This document shows, one piece after another, positions 8,833-18,157 of a DNA stretch of 64,000 nt (position 1 is the first letter of the stretch; the number at the start of each line of letters is the position of its first letter). Location: NCBI GenBank assembly GCA_937981555.1, contig CALJOK010000012.1, positions 62,001 through 126,000 of the forward strand. The letters are read 5' to 3'. The position numbers and the translations under genes were made by a program. The stretch comes from an uncultured Saprospiraceae bacterium. Lineage in GTDB: Bacteria > Bacteroidota > Bacteroidia > Chitinophagales > Saprospiraceae. Under the pieces are notes generated by a model that worked only from the letters and a program-made list of their open reading frames with translations, searched no databases and was not told where the DNA came from.

Positions 8833-10863
8833 ATGTCCAAAAAGAAAAATCCAAAAGATCGCGCTCCTAAAAAATCTACTCCTTCCAAAGCGAAGCGAAT
8901 CTTTCCTGCTTTTATTTATAATAAAAAAATGATTTGTGGACTCATCATGGTCGTGAGTTTTATCCTTTATGGAAAAACTTTGAATTATGGTTATACTCAG
9001 GACGACGCAATTGTGATCACAGATAATATGTACACCAAAGATGGTGTTTCTGGAATTTCAGGAATTTTGGGAAATGATACTTTTTATGGTTTTTTCAAAA
9101 AAGAAGGAAAACAATTTTTAGTCGAAGGAGGAAGGTATAGACCTTTGACTTTAGTTTTCTTTGCGATGGGTTGGGAAATGTTTGGCGAGGAGGAAGGTAA
9201 GCCACTTGATGGAACGCCAAAGAGTGCTATGTATTTTCATTTCTTTACCATTCTATTTTATGGACTGACGGGAATCGTTTTGTATCTTTTATTTATCAAA
9301 ATGTTGCGACCATCTAAAGGAGACGATTTTGCTTTTTTCGTTTCATTCGTAGCAGCTATTTTATTTATCACTCATCCAATTCATACCGAAGTTGTGGCTA
9401 ACATCAAAGGACAAGATGAAATTGTCGCCTTACTCGGGAGCTTAGCTGCGATGTATTTTTCTCTAAAAGGTTATTATGAAAAAAATATAGTTTTTACTAC
9501 TCTCGCAGGAGTTGCTTTTTTTCTCGCACTTTTAGCCAAAGAAAATCCGATTACATTTTTGGCAGTTTTACCTCTCACCTATTTCGTTTTCACCAAAGCA
9601 AAAACAAATGAAATCGTAATGCAAACGGCTCCATTTTTAATTGCAGGAGTTTTTTTCCTAATCATTCGACAAAGTGTTTTGGGAGGAGGATTCGGTAGCG
9701 AAAACATGGAGTTGATGAACAATCCATTTATCAAAATCGAAAATGGAAAATATATCGCATACTCCGGTGGAGAAAAAATGGCGACCATTTTTTATACGTT
9801 AGGTCAATATGTAAAACTATTGTTTTTCCCTCATCCGTTGACGCATGATTATTATCCTTATCATGTGGGAACAATGACTTTTGGAGATTGGCGAGTGATT
9901 GTGAGTTTCTTGATGTATGTTGGTTTGGGGATTTATGCATTGATGGGAATTTTGAAAAAAGACATCGTTTCATTCGGAATCGCATTTTATATCATTACTC
10001 TTTCGATTGTTTCTAATATTGTATTTCCAGTAGGAACAAATATGGCAGAGCGATTTATGTTTATGCCTTCAGTTGGATTCTGTTTAGTGATTGGCGTTTT
10101 AGCTTATCGTTTTGCAAAATATATTTCAGGAGAAAAGAAATTAAATACTTCCAATTTTATGATGCCTTTGGCTTTTGTTGGAATTGCTGCTTTACTTTTT
10201 TCCTATAAAACGAATGATCGAAATAGTGCTTGGGAAAGTAACTACAAATTATTTTCAACCGATGTTGAAGTTTCAAAAAATAGTGCAAAGTTGCGCAACT
10301 CCATGGGTGGCTCAACTATCGAAGCTGCGACAAAATTACCTGAAACCAATCCTGAACGAAATATTTTACTCAACGAAGCAGTTGTACATTTGAAGGAAGC
10401 GATTAGCATTCATCCAAATTACAAAAATGCTTATTTGTTGTTAGGAAATGCACATCAATATTTGAAAAAATTTGACGAGTCCATTCAATTTTACAATCAA
10501 GCTTTACAACTTGATTCGGAGTATGCTGATGCTGAAAATAATTTGACACTCGCCTATCGAAATGGTGGAAAACATCACGGTGAGGTTACTCGAAATATTC
10601 AGAAGTCCATTCAATATTTAGAAATAGCTCATCAACGAGATTCTAACGACATCGAAACTTTGCGCCTTATGGGCATCGCCTATGGCATGTCTGGCAATGG
10701 TGGCAAAGCGGTGGAATATTTAGAAAAGGCTTTGAAACTCCAACCCAACAATCCAAGTATAATGTTTAACTTGGGAATCGCTTTGAGCAACTTTGGACAA
10801 ACTGCAAGAGGTGCTCAACTAATGCAAAAAGCAAAAGAAATAGATCCAACAATGGGTCAGTAA
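8833..10863 (+). CDS. Polytopic GT-C-like membrane protein with C-terminal TPR repeats
   Basis: A lysine-rich N-terminal tail precedes about ten hydrophobic segments (residues about 35-460). An acidic TQDD motif in the first exposed loop and a later RYRPL motif recall GT-C-fold glycosyltransferases and eukaryotic TMTC proteins. The last 190 residues carry tetratricopeptide repeats (AYLLLGNAHQYLKKFDESIQFYNQAL and similar). This architecture is widespread in Bacteroidota but uncharacterised. A lipid-linked-sugar-dependent transfer role is inference from the fold. It precedes the GH3-family gene by 83 bp on the same strand. Confidence 0.7.
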   Translation: MSKKKNPKDRAPKKSTPSKAKRIFPAFIYNKKMICGLIMVVSFILYGKTLNYGYTQDDAIVITDNMYTKDGVSGISGILGNDTFYGFFKKEGKQFLVEGGRYRPLTLVFFAMGWEMFGEEEGKPLDGTPKSAMYFHFFTILFYGLTGIVLYLLFIKMLRPSKGDDFAFFVSFVAAILFITHPIHTEVVANIKGQDEIVALLGSLAAMYFSLKGYYEKNIVFTTLAGVAFFLALLAKENPITFLAVLPLTYFVFTKAKTNEIVMQTAPFLIAGVFFLIIRQSVLGGGFGSENMELMNNPFIKIENGKYIAYSGGEKMATIFYTLGQYVKLLFFPHPLTHDYYPYHVGTMTFGDWRVIVSFLMYVGLGIYALMGILKKDIVSFGIAFYIITLSIVSNIVFPVGTNMAERFMFMPSVGFCLVIGVLAYRFAKYISGEKKLNTSNFMMPLAFVGIAALLFSYKTNDRNSAWESNYKLFSTDVEVSKNSAKLRNSMGGSTIEAATKLPETNPERNILLNEAVVHLKEAISIHPNYKNAYLLLGNAHQYLKKFDESIQFYNQALQLDSEYADAENNLTLAYRNGGKHHGEVTRNIQKSIQYLEIAHQRDSNDIETLRLMGIAYGMSGNGGKAVEYLEKALKLQPNNPSIMFNLGIALSNFGQTARGAQLMQKAKEIDPTMGQ

Positions 10864-10946
10864 AAAATATCCAATATTGAACAAACTAATACTATCCTGA
10901 AATTAATTTTAGGACTTTTTATAAAAACCTAGAAATCGGCAACCGC

Positions 10947-13889
10947 GTGAAAGAAAAAATCCTTACCCTCCTCCTAATTACTTTTATCTGTATCAATGCA
11001 GGTGAAACTCAAATTCAATCTTCTAATTTCCATAATAACATTTCTGATTTAGAAAAAGAATGGGTCGATAATATTTACGACAACATGACTTTGGACGAAC
11101 GAATTGGTCAATTGTTTTCCATTCGTGCGCACTCTGATTTGGGAAAAAAACACACCGATTGGGTCGAAGAACAAATCCGTAAATACCATGTTGGAGGAAT
11201 GACTTTTTTCCAAGGCACACCTGAGAAACAAGCTCAGTTGACTAATCGTTATCAATCACTTTCTAAAGTGCCGTTGATGATTGCAGTCGATGCCGAATGG
11301 GGTTTAGGAATGCGATTCAAAAAGAACGGGGTCAGTTTCCCAAAGCAATTAACCTTAGGTGCGATTCAAGACAATCGACTCATTTATGAGATGGGAAAAG
11401 AGGTCGCTCGTCAATGTAGAAGATTAGGAATGCATGTCAATTTTGCACCAGTTGTCGACGTCAATAATAATCCAAATAACCCTGTCATCAATACTCGTTC
11501 GTTTGGCGAAGACAGATATAATGTCGCTGCCAAAAGTTATATGTACATGAAAGGAATGCAGGATGGAAATATTATCGCTTGCGCAAAACATTTCCCTGGA
11601 CATGGTGATACTGATGTAGATTCACATTATGATTTACCTGTTATTTCGCATGATAGAAATCGATTGGATAGTTTGGAATTATTTCCCTTCAGAGTACTTG
11701 CGCAGCATGGTGTAAAAAGTATGATGGTCGCTCACTTGAGTGTTCCAAGTATTGATGCAACCGAAAATTTAGCGACTTCACTTTCTCCAAAAGCGGTGGC
11801 AGATTTATTAAAAAAAGAAATTGGTTTTGAAGGTTTGATTTTTACTGATGCTTTGGAAATGAAAGGTGTTTCAAAACATTTTGCTCCAGGAGAAGTTGCT
11901 GCTAAATCATTGATGGCAGGTAATGACGTTTTGGATTTGCCAGATGATATTAAAAAATGTGTGAGTGAAATTAAACGATATATTTCCGAAGAAAAATTAC
12001 CAGAATCTCGAATCGAAGAAAGTGTAAAAAAAGTGCTTCGAGCAAAATATCGTCTTGGATTAAATGACTACCGACCTATCAACGAAGCTAATATCCGAGC
12101 TGAATTAAATACTCCAAAAGCCTACACACTTAAGCGTCAACTTATTCAGAATGCCATGACACTAGTGCGTAATCCAAATAATTTAATTCCATTTAAAGAT
12201 TTGGAAAACACCAATTTTGCTTCCATTAGTTTAGGTGCTAAGACTTTGACAAAATTCCAGCAGACGCTTTCTTCTTATAAAAAGATGACACACTATCAAG
12301 CTCCTAAAAAATTAAGTACTTCAAAGCAAAAACAATTATTGAATTCGGTTCAAGATAAAGATGTTGTTTTTGTAAGTGTCCATGATTTGAGTAGTTATGC
12401 CAGCAAAGGCTTTGGATTGACAATGGAAGAAAAAGGTTTTATAGATGCGCTTCGCAAAAAAACGAAAGTAGTTTTAGTGCATTTTGGAAACCCATATGCG
12501 CTGAAATATTTTGACAATATTGATTATGTCTTGCAAGGCTATGATGAAGATGATATCACACAAGAGATTGCAGCACAAGCATTATTTGGAGCTATCGCAA
12601 TTGATGGTCGACTACCAGTAACTGCTTCTGAAAAGAGTAAATTTAATACTGGAGTAACTACACAAAGTTTGTTGCGATTAGGTTTTGCTATTCCTGAGAG
12701 TGTTGGAATGGATGCTTATACTTTAGCAAAAATTGATGGACTCGTACAAGAAGCAATTAGTACACGAGCTACTCCAGGAGGAGTTGTTTTGGTAGCTAAG
12801 GATGGAAAAATCGTTTACAATAAATCCTACGGTTACCATACCTACTCTAAGAAAAGACCTGTAACCAAAAACGACATTTACGATCTGGCTTCTGTTACTA
12901 AAATTGCAGCTTCTACCATTTCTATGATGAAACTTTATGAAGATGGTAAAGTGAATATTTATAATCCAATGAGTGAATATGTTGCTGCATTAAAAGGTAC
13001 TAATAAAGAATCTTTGACCATCCAAGATATGATGGCACATCGAGCACAACTACATCCTTGGATTCCATTTTATGAACAAACCGTTTCCAAAAAGAAAAGA
13101 CCTCTTCCAAAATATTATAGTAGCAAAAGGAGCGCAACTTTTGATACTCCGGTAACTGATAAACTTTTTATGAAAAGCACTTTTAAAGACGAAATATGGA
13201 ATCAAATTTATGAGTCAAATTTGTTAACTACTCGAAGATATAGATATAGTGATTTGGCTTTTTACCTTGTGGCAAAAACGGTGGAAGAAGTCACAAGTCA
13301 ACCTTTAAATATTTATGCTGATCAGAATTTTTATCAAAAATTAGGACTCCATTCGACAACTTTCAATCCTTTAGATAAGTTTTCCAAATCCATGATTCCA
13401 CCGACTGAGGATGATAAATATTGGAGGAGAAGTCGAGTACAAGGACATGTACATGATATGGGGGCTGCTATGCTTGGAGGAGTCGCTGGACATGCAGGTT
13501 TATTTTCTAACGCCAATGATCTAGCCATTATTATGCAAATGTTATTGAATGAAGGATACTATGGTGGAGAGCAATTTTTCAGTCCTTCGACCGTTCGATT
13601 ATTTACGACTCGACATAGCGAATGTACGCGTAGAGGAATTGGTTTTGACATGAAAGAACTAGATGGCAATCGTTCGCAAAATGTATGTACAGAAGCTTCC
13701 GGAAATACATTTGGTCATTTAGGTTTTACTGGAACTTGTGTTTGGGCAGATCCTGATAATAATTTAATTTTTATATTTTTGACGAATCGAACTTACCCTT
13801 CTATGAGAAGAAATAAGTGGAGTGGGGAAGATTTCAGACCTAGAATTCAGAGTATAATTTATGACGCGTTGAATACAACAATTAAATGA
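10947..13889 (+). CDS. Glycoside hydrolase family 3 / serine hydrolase (beta-lactamase family) fusion
   Basis: The start is GTG, followed directly by a signal peptide (MKEKILTLLLITFICINAG). Residues about 35-380 are a NagZ-like GH3 domain with the KHFPGHGDTDVDSH loop (Lys214-His215 and the His/Asp general acid-base dyad) and the presumed nucleophile Asp301 in TDALEM. Residues about 385-575 are the GH3 C-terminal domain. Residues about 590-980 are a class C beta-lactamase/PBP-like domain with intact motifs: SVTK (Ser649, Lys652), YSD, and HLG near the end. The likely role is periplasmic cleavage of N-acetylglucosaminyl glycan, such as peptidoglycan turnover, coupled to a peptidase or esterase. 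The stop codon overlaps the next start (ATGA). Confidence 0.88.
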   Translation: MKEKILTLLLITFICINAGETQIQSSNFHNNISDLEKEWVDNIYDNMTLDERIGQLFSIRAHSDLGKKHTDWVEEQIRKYHVGGMTFFQGTPEKQAQLTNRYQSLSKVPLMIAVDAEWGLGMRFKKNGVSFPKQLTLGAIQDNRLIYEMGKEVARQCRRLGMHVNFAPVVDVNNNPNNPVINTRSFGEDRYNVAAKSYMYMKGMQDGNIIACAKHFPGHGDTDVDSHYDLPVISHDRNRLDSLELFPFRVLAQHGVKSMMVAHLSVPSIDATENLATSLSPKAVADLLKKEIGFEGLIFTDALEMKGVSKHFAPGEVAAKSLMAGNDVLDLPDDIKKCVSEIKRYISEEKLPESRIEESVKKVLRAKYRLGLNDYRPINEANIRAELNTPKAYTLKRQLIQNAMTLVRNPNNLIPFKDLENTNFASISLGAKTLTKFQQTLSSYKKMTHYQAPKKLSTSKQKQLLNSVQDKDVVFVSVHDLSSYASKGFGLTMEEKGFIDALRKKTKVVLVHFGNPYALKYFDNIDYVLQGYDEDDITQEIAAQALFGAIAIDGRLPVTASEKSKFNTGVTTQSLLRLGFAIPESVGMDAYTLAKIDGLVQEAISTRATPGGVVLVAKDGKIVYNKSYGYHTYSKKRPVTKNDIYDLASVTKIAASTISMMKLYEDGKVNIYNPMSEYVAALKGTNKESLTIQDMMAHRAQLHPWIPFYEQTVSKKKRPLPKYYSSKRSATFDTPVTDKLFMKSTFKDEIWNQIYESNLLTTRRYRYSDLAFYLVAKTVEEVTSQPLNIYADQNFYQKLGLHSTTFNPLDKFSKSMIPPTEDDKYWRRSRVQGHVHDMGAAMLGGVAGHAGLFSNANDLAIIMQMLLNEGYYGGEQFFSPSTVRLFTTRHSECTRRGIGFDMKELDGNRSQNVCTEASGNTFGHLGFTGTCVWADPDNNLIFIFLTNRTYPSMRRNKWSGEDFRPRIQSIIYDALNTTIK

Positions 13890-15112
13890 ACTTACCTTTT
13901 AACATAGCCAAACGATACATTTTTTCTAAAAAATCTACGAATGCGATCAACGTCATTTCGGGGATTTCTGTATTTGGAATTGCGATGGGAACGTCGGTGA
14001 TGATTTTGCTTTTTTCCGTTTTTAATGGTTTGGAAGATTTGTTAACTGGTTTTTTTAATACTTATAATCCAGATGCTAAAGTGGTTCCTTTTGCTGGAAA
14101 AACATTTTCACAGGATTCCATCGACATTGCTCAAATTGAAAATTTAGAAGGGGTAGAATTTATTTCAAAAACACTTCAAGAGGTAGCATTCTTTGAATAC
14201 GGAAGTGGAGGTGATCAAACTTTTGGAATCGTAAAAGGAGTCGATGAGAACTTTGCGAAAGTCAATCGCATTGATTCAATTATTCGCGAAGGAGAATATA
14301 TGCTCAAAATTGATGGTAAAGAAATGGCTGTTCTAGGTGCAGGTGTTCGAAAAAAATTAGCGCTTAATTTAGATGATCCATTTACACCACTTACTATTTA
14401 TTCCGCCAAAAGAAGAAAGGTTTCTGCTACCAGCCAACCATTTAAAAAAGTATCGATCTTTGCCTCTGGAATTTTTGCTGCCTATCAGGAAGAACTAGAC
14501 AATAATTATGTTTTTACCTCTTTAAAATTTACGGAAGAATTATTGAGTCTCCCCAATAGATTGAGTTCGTTGGAAATCAAATTTAATCCTGACATCAATC
14601 AATCAGAAACCATTACAGCGATCAAAAAAATCGTCGGCCCAAAATTTGAAATCAAAGATCGTTACCAACAAGAAGAAACGTATTTTAATGTTTTGAAAAT
14701 GGAAAAATGGTTAATGTTTGCCTTATTGAGTTTTGCCATGATTTTGGTAGCATTTAATATGGTAGGCGCACTTTGGGTAATTGTTTTGGATAAAAAGAAA
14801 GACATTGCCATTTTGAAATCCATGGGTGCGGAAGATTCGCAGATTAGAAACATCTTTTTGAATAATGGAATTTTGCTCACTAGTTTGGGGATCATTATCG
14901 GAATAGCTTTGTCGATTATTTTATATCTCATTCATCAAAAGTGGGGACTCGTTACGATGCCAGAAGGTTCTATCATTGATATTTATCCTTCGAGTTTACG
15001 ATTTGGAGATTTTGTCATTGTTTCCGCTACAGTAATGTTAATTGGGTTATTAGCAACTTTAGGCCCAGCTCGTCGAGCATCTAAGATCAATACGTTGATT
15101 CAAGAAGGGTAA
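13886..15112 (+). CDS. FtsX/LolC-LolE family ABC transporter permease
   Basis: The protein has an N-terminal amphipathic start and TM1 (VISGISVFGIAMGTSVMILL), a large periplasmic domain (residues about 50-270) and three C-terminal TM segments typical of FtsX-type permeases. The cytoplasmic KSMGAED coupling helix follows the second TM. LolC/E homologues release lipoproteins from the inner membrane together with the ATPase LolD, and the family also includes MacB-like exporters. No ATPase gene is adjacent. Translation is coupled to the upstream GH3 gene by an ATGA overlap. Confidence 0.82.
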   Translation: MNLPFNIAKRYIFSKKSTNAINVISGISVFGIAMGTSVMILLFSVFNGLEDLLTGFFNTYNPDAKVVPFAGKTFSQDSIDIAQIENLEGVEFISKTLQEVAFFEYGSGGDQTFGIVKGVDENFAKVNRIDSIIREGEYMLKIDGKEMAVLGAGVRKKLALNLDDPFTPLTIYSAKRRKVSATSQPFKKVSIFASGIFAAYQEELDNNYVFTSLKFTEELLSLPNRLSSLEIKFNPDINQSETITAIKKIVGPKFEIKDRYQQEETYFNVLKMEKWLMFALLSFAMILVAFNMVGALWVIVLDKKKDIAILKSMGAEDSQIRNIFLNNGILLTSLGIIIGIALSIILYLIHQKWGLVTMPEGSIIDIYPSSLRFGDFVIVSATVMLIGLLATLGPARRASKINTLIQEG

Positions 15113-15269
15113 TTTAAAGCTAAATTGGCCTCAGAATTATATTGACTAATTTGACTTTACCAACCTAAAGTTCAATCTACATTTGAAGAATGTTAATTTA
15201 ATTGACATAACCTTGTTGTAAATAAAACCATAAGTCTTCCTTCCTTCTTAATTCTTTTCAAAATATTAT

Positions 15270-15277
15270 TATTTTTG
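15270..15277 (+). promoter_or_regulatory. Bacteroidota -7 element (TATTTTTG)
   Basis: This match to TAnnTTTG lies 16 bp before the ATG of the 118-aa protein, implying a very short leader. Such short leaders recur in this window. Confidence 0.6.
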
Positions 15278-15293
15278 CAGTCAAAAAAAAAGC

Positions 15294-15650
15294 ATGGAAG
15301 AATGGCAAGTAGAATATGAATGGCTTAGAGTCAGACATGTCGTTAGAAAATCAATGGGTAAAACCGAATTACCCAATTTAAATAATATTTTATTTTTGAT
15401 TGGTATTCAAGAATTGGGTCGATTTGATGACAAATTTTCCAAAGAGGAAAAACAAGACTTAATGCATATTGCCGTTTGCACTTTGTTAGAACCTGATGGT
15501 TATTTCAAATTCAAAGGTAGAGATGCTGATGGTTGGCCTCATTTTGATCCGATTAGATCTGTCGGAATTGAAGGAGTAAGTAATCAAGAAGAATTATTGA
15601 AAGTCAAAGTCATCGAGTATTTTAAAAACTTAAATGACGAAGAAGAGTAA
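15294..15650 (+). CDS. Conserved hypothetical protein (118 aa)
   Basis: A soluble, acidic small protein with no signal peptide or TM segment. It contains WQVEYEWLRVRH at the N-terminus and a conserved-looking GYFKFKGRDADGWPHFDP segment. I recognise it only as a type of small protein seen in Bacteroidota, without known function. Its own promoter element and compact arrangement before two cyclophilin genes support a real gene. Confidence 0.75.
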   Translation: MEEWQVEYEWLRVRHVVRKSMGKTELPNLNNILFLIGIQELGRFDDKFSKEEKQDLMHIAVCTLLEPDGYFKFKGRDADGWPHFDPIRSVGIEGVSNQEELLKVKVIEYFKNLNDEEE

Positions 15651-15720
15651 ATTAAGACAATGATGAATTATGAATATTCATCACTACCCTTTTATAGTGT
15701 TTATCATTTAAAAAAAAATT

Positions 15721-16362
15721 ATGAAACGATTAATATTACTATCCTTTATTGGAGCATTTATGATGCTTTCCTCTTGCAAAGAAACTTCTCCTCATGCCAT
15801 TATAAAAACGGATCTTGGAGATATTAAAATCAAATTATTCGATAGTACACCAAGACATACTGAACAATTTATCACATTAACTAAGAGAGGTTTTTATGAT
15901 GGTCTAATATTTCATAGAATCTTGAAAGGGTTTATGGTACAAGGAGGTAACACTCAAATCAGAACAGAAGAAGTAGCCGCTGAAATCGCTGAAAACCCCG
16001 CAGAAATCGATCATGAAATAGGTGAATATCACTACCGAGGATCTCTAGCTGCTGCTCGAACTCCTAACCCTGAAAAAAGATCTGGCTCTCAATTTTACAT
16101 TGTGGATGGATCACCTGTAACCGATCAAATGTTGGATAGTTATGCAAAAAGAAGTGGTGTAAATTATACTGCAGCAGAAAGAGCATTATACAAACAAGTT
16201 GGTGGTTCTCCTATGTTGGATGGTGACTACACCGTCTTTGGAGAAGTAATTTCAGGAATGGAAGTAGTAGATAAAATTGCCGCAGCTCCTGCGCCTCCAA
16301 ATCCAAATGGAAGCCGACCTTTTGATGATATAAAAATGAAGATTTACATTGTTTACGAATAA
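15721..16362 (+). CDS. Cyclophilin-type peptidyl-prolyl isomerase, lipoprotein
   Basis: A lipoprotein signal ends in the lipobox LSSC, so the enzyme should be membrane-anchored in the periplasm. The cyclophilin domain covers residues about 25-210, with the family signatures FHRILKGFMVQGG, GSLAAARTPNP...SGSQFYIV and YTVFGEVISGMEVVDKIA. It contains an insertion (about residues 137-160) that the next gene also has, so the two enzymes are paralogues. Role: proline isomerisation in folding envelope proteins. Confidence 0.92.
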   Translation: MKRLILLSFIGAFMMLSSCKETSPHAIIKTDLGDIKIKLFDSTPRHTEQFITLTKRGFYDGLIFHRILKGFMVQGGNTQIRTEEVAAEIAENPAEIDHEIGEYHYRGSLAAARTPNPEKRSGSQFYIVDGSPVTDQMLDSYAKRSGVNYTAAERALYKQVGGSPMLDGDYTVFGEVISGMEVVDKIAAAPAPPNPNGSRPFDDIKMKIYIVYE

Positions 16363-16392
16363 ATTTATCCTAAAAAAGAACAATATCAGATT

Positions 16393-17289
16393 ATGGTTTT
16401 TACAAAAAAAATAATTGGCTTTTGGTGCGTAGTTGCATTGTTATTTACATCTTGTTCTAAGCCAATCGCAAGTTTTAGAGTTTCTGACAATGCGGTGAAA
16501 ACAGCACCTGCTAAGATCACTTTTGAAAATAAAAGTAAGAAAGCAGAGTCTTACGAATGGGACTTTGGAGATGGAAATATCTCAGGTGAAGAAACTCCTT
16601 CTCATCAGTATTTCAAACCTGGAAAGTATACCATTACCTTAAAAGCAATTAAGGAAGGTAAAATCAATACTAAAACTCAAGTAATCGAAATCGACGCCCC
16701 AGAAGAATGTCTGATTGAGATGGAAACATCGATGGGTACAATGATTATTCTTTTGTATAGCTCAACTCCTAACCATAGAGATAATTTCATCAAATTAATA
16801 GAAGAAGGTTTTTATGATGATTTGCTTTTTCATCGAGTCATGAATGGCTTTATGGTTCAAGGTGGCGATCCAAATTCTCGAAATGCTTCCGCTAATGCTC
16901 GGCTAGGAAGTGGAGGCCCAGGTCATCAGGTTCCTGCAGAATTTGTAGATTCGTTGGTACATGTTAAAGGAGCTTTGGCTGCTGCCCGTCAACCTGATTC
17001 TGTTAATCCAGAACTAAAATCTTCTGGATCTCAATTTTACATTGTCCATGGTGGAACTGTTTCACGCGAGCAATTAGATCAATTCGAAAAAAGAACTGGC
17101 GTAAAATATACAGATGCCCAACGGAAAAAATATTATCAAATGGGTGGTACTCCTCAGCTAGATCGAAATTATGTCGTATACGGTCAGGTGATTAGTGGTA
17201 TGGAAGTGATTGACAAAATCGCAGCTACTGCTGTGAATGGGACACGACCTAAAACCGATGTCAAAATGAAAGTGAGAGTGATTAAATAA
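16393..17289 (+). CDS. PKD-domain cyclophilin lipoprotein (peptidyl-prolyl isomerase)
   Basis: A lipobox (TSC) follows the signal peptide. Residues about 25-105 form a PKD domain (YEWDFGDGNISGEETPSHQY), a beta-sandwich usually used for surface contacts. Residues about 110-298 are a cyclophilin domain with FHRVMNGFMVQGGDPN, ALAAARQPDS...SSGSQFYIVHG and VVYGQVISGMEVIDKIA. It lies 30 bp after its paralogue and probably in the same operon. The PKD-PPIase combination suggests a docked or substrate-targeted version of the upstream enzyme. Confidence 0.92.
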   Translation: MVFTKKIIGFWCVVALLFTSCSKPIASFRVSDNAVKTAPAKITFENKSKKAESYEWDFGDGNISGEETPSHQYFKPGKYTITLKAIKEGKINTKTQVIEIDAPEECLIEMETSMGTMIILLYSSTPNHRDNFIKLIEEGFYDDLLFHRVMNGFMVQGGDPNSRNASANARLGSGGPGHQVPAEFVDSLVHVKGALAAARQPDSVNPELKSSGSQFYIVHGGTVSREQLDQFEKRTGVKYTDAQRKKYYQMGGTPQLDRNYVVYGQVISGMEVIDKIAATAVNGTRPKTDVKMKVRVIK

Positions 17290-17355
17290 ATCATCTTAAT
17301 TCTGACTCAGAATTACTTTTAAAAAAATCAAACACATTTAAATAGCTTATCAAAA

Positions 17356-18120
17356 ATGATTGAAGATCAAATATTAGGAATAGATGTAGGTGCTTCTGGC
17401 ATCAAAGGAGCTATCGTAAATATCAAAACTGGAGAATTAGTTACAGAACGGTTTCGAGTTCCGACTCCCTTTCCAGCCAAACCAAAAGCAGTTGCTAAAT
17501 CAATTTCAGAAGTTGTTAATCACTTTGATTGGAAAGGATTAATCGGCGTAGGATTTCCTGCTGTAATTCAAAATGGAGTCGCTAAAACAGCTGCCAATAT
17601 TGATAAAAAATGGATTGGAACTAATGTTGAAAAATTACTTTCTGAAGCAACAGGTTGCCCTGTTTATGTAAGAAATGATGCTGATGTAGCAGGAATTGCC
17701 GAACTCCAGTTTGGTGCAGGAAAAGGTAAAAAAGGAACCGTAATATTAATTACAATTGGTTCTGGTTTAGGGTCAGCTGTTTTTACAGATGGAGTTTTGT
17801 TGCCTAATTCTGAATTAGGACATTTAAAATTTAAGGGAATGATTGCAGAGCATTATGCTGCTGATTCTATTCGAAAAAAACTGGAACTCAGTTGGAATGA
17901 TTGGGGGAAGAGATTCAACGAATATCTTCAACATCTTGAATTGTTACTTTCTCCTGACCTCATTTTACTAGGTGGAGGCTCAAGTAAGAAATTCTCTAAA
18001 TATGAAGACCTATTAAAAGTAAATTGCCCTGTTCTTCCTGCAAAATTACTCAATCATGCAGGAATAATTGGAGCGGCCTGTCTCGCTTCCCTAAATAAAA
18101 AAAAGACCTTGACTAGCTAG
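17356..18120 (+). CDS. ppgK: Polyphosphate glucokinase-like ROK family kinase
   Basis: The ROK/ASKHA fold is shown by the phosphate-1 motif [13 protein letters not shown], the [12 protein letters not shown] catalytic-Asp segment and [11 protein letters not shown]. The [12 protein letters not shown] segment and the short length (254 aa) without the ROK zinc motif match strictly polyphosphate-dependent glucokinases, which phosphorylate glucose using inorganic polyphosphate or ATP. Polyphosphate preference is inferred from family resemblance. The stop codon lies inside the terminator hairpin. Confidence 0.82.
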   Translation: MIEDQILGIDVGASGIKGAIVNIKTGELVTERFRVPTPFPAKPKAVAKSISEVVNHFDWKGLIGVGFPAVIQNGVAKTAANIDKKWIGTNVEKLLSEATGCPVYVRNDADVAGIAELQFGAGKGKKGTVILITIGSGLGSAVFTDGVLLPNSELGHLKFKGMIAEHYAADSIRKKLELSWNDWGKRFNEYLQHLELLLSPDLILLGGGSSKKFSKYEDLLKVNCPVLPAKLLNHAGIIGAACLASLNKKKTLTS

Positions 18121-18133
18121 TCAAGGTCTTTTT
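18101..18133. terminator. Bidirectional terminator containing the ppgK stop codon
   Basis: GACCTTGACTA (18105-18115) and TAGTCAAGGTC (18118-18128) form a perfect 11-bp stem flanked by an A-run and a T-run. It can stop ppgK and, in reverse, the leftward M48-like gene. The TAG of ppgK is in the 3' arm. Confidence 0.88.
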
Positions 18134-18157
18134 TTTATTGCTTTTTTTACTATTAAA

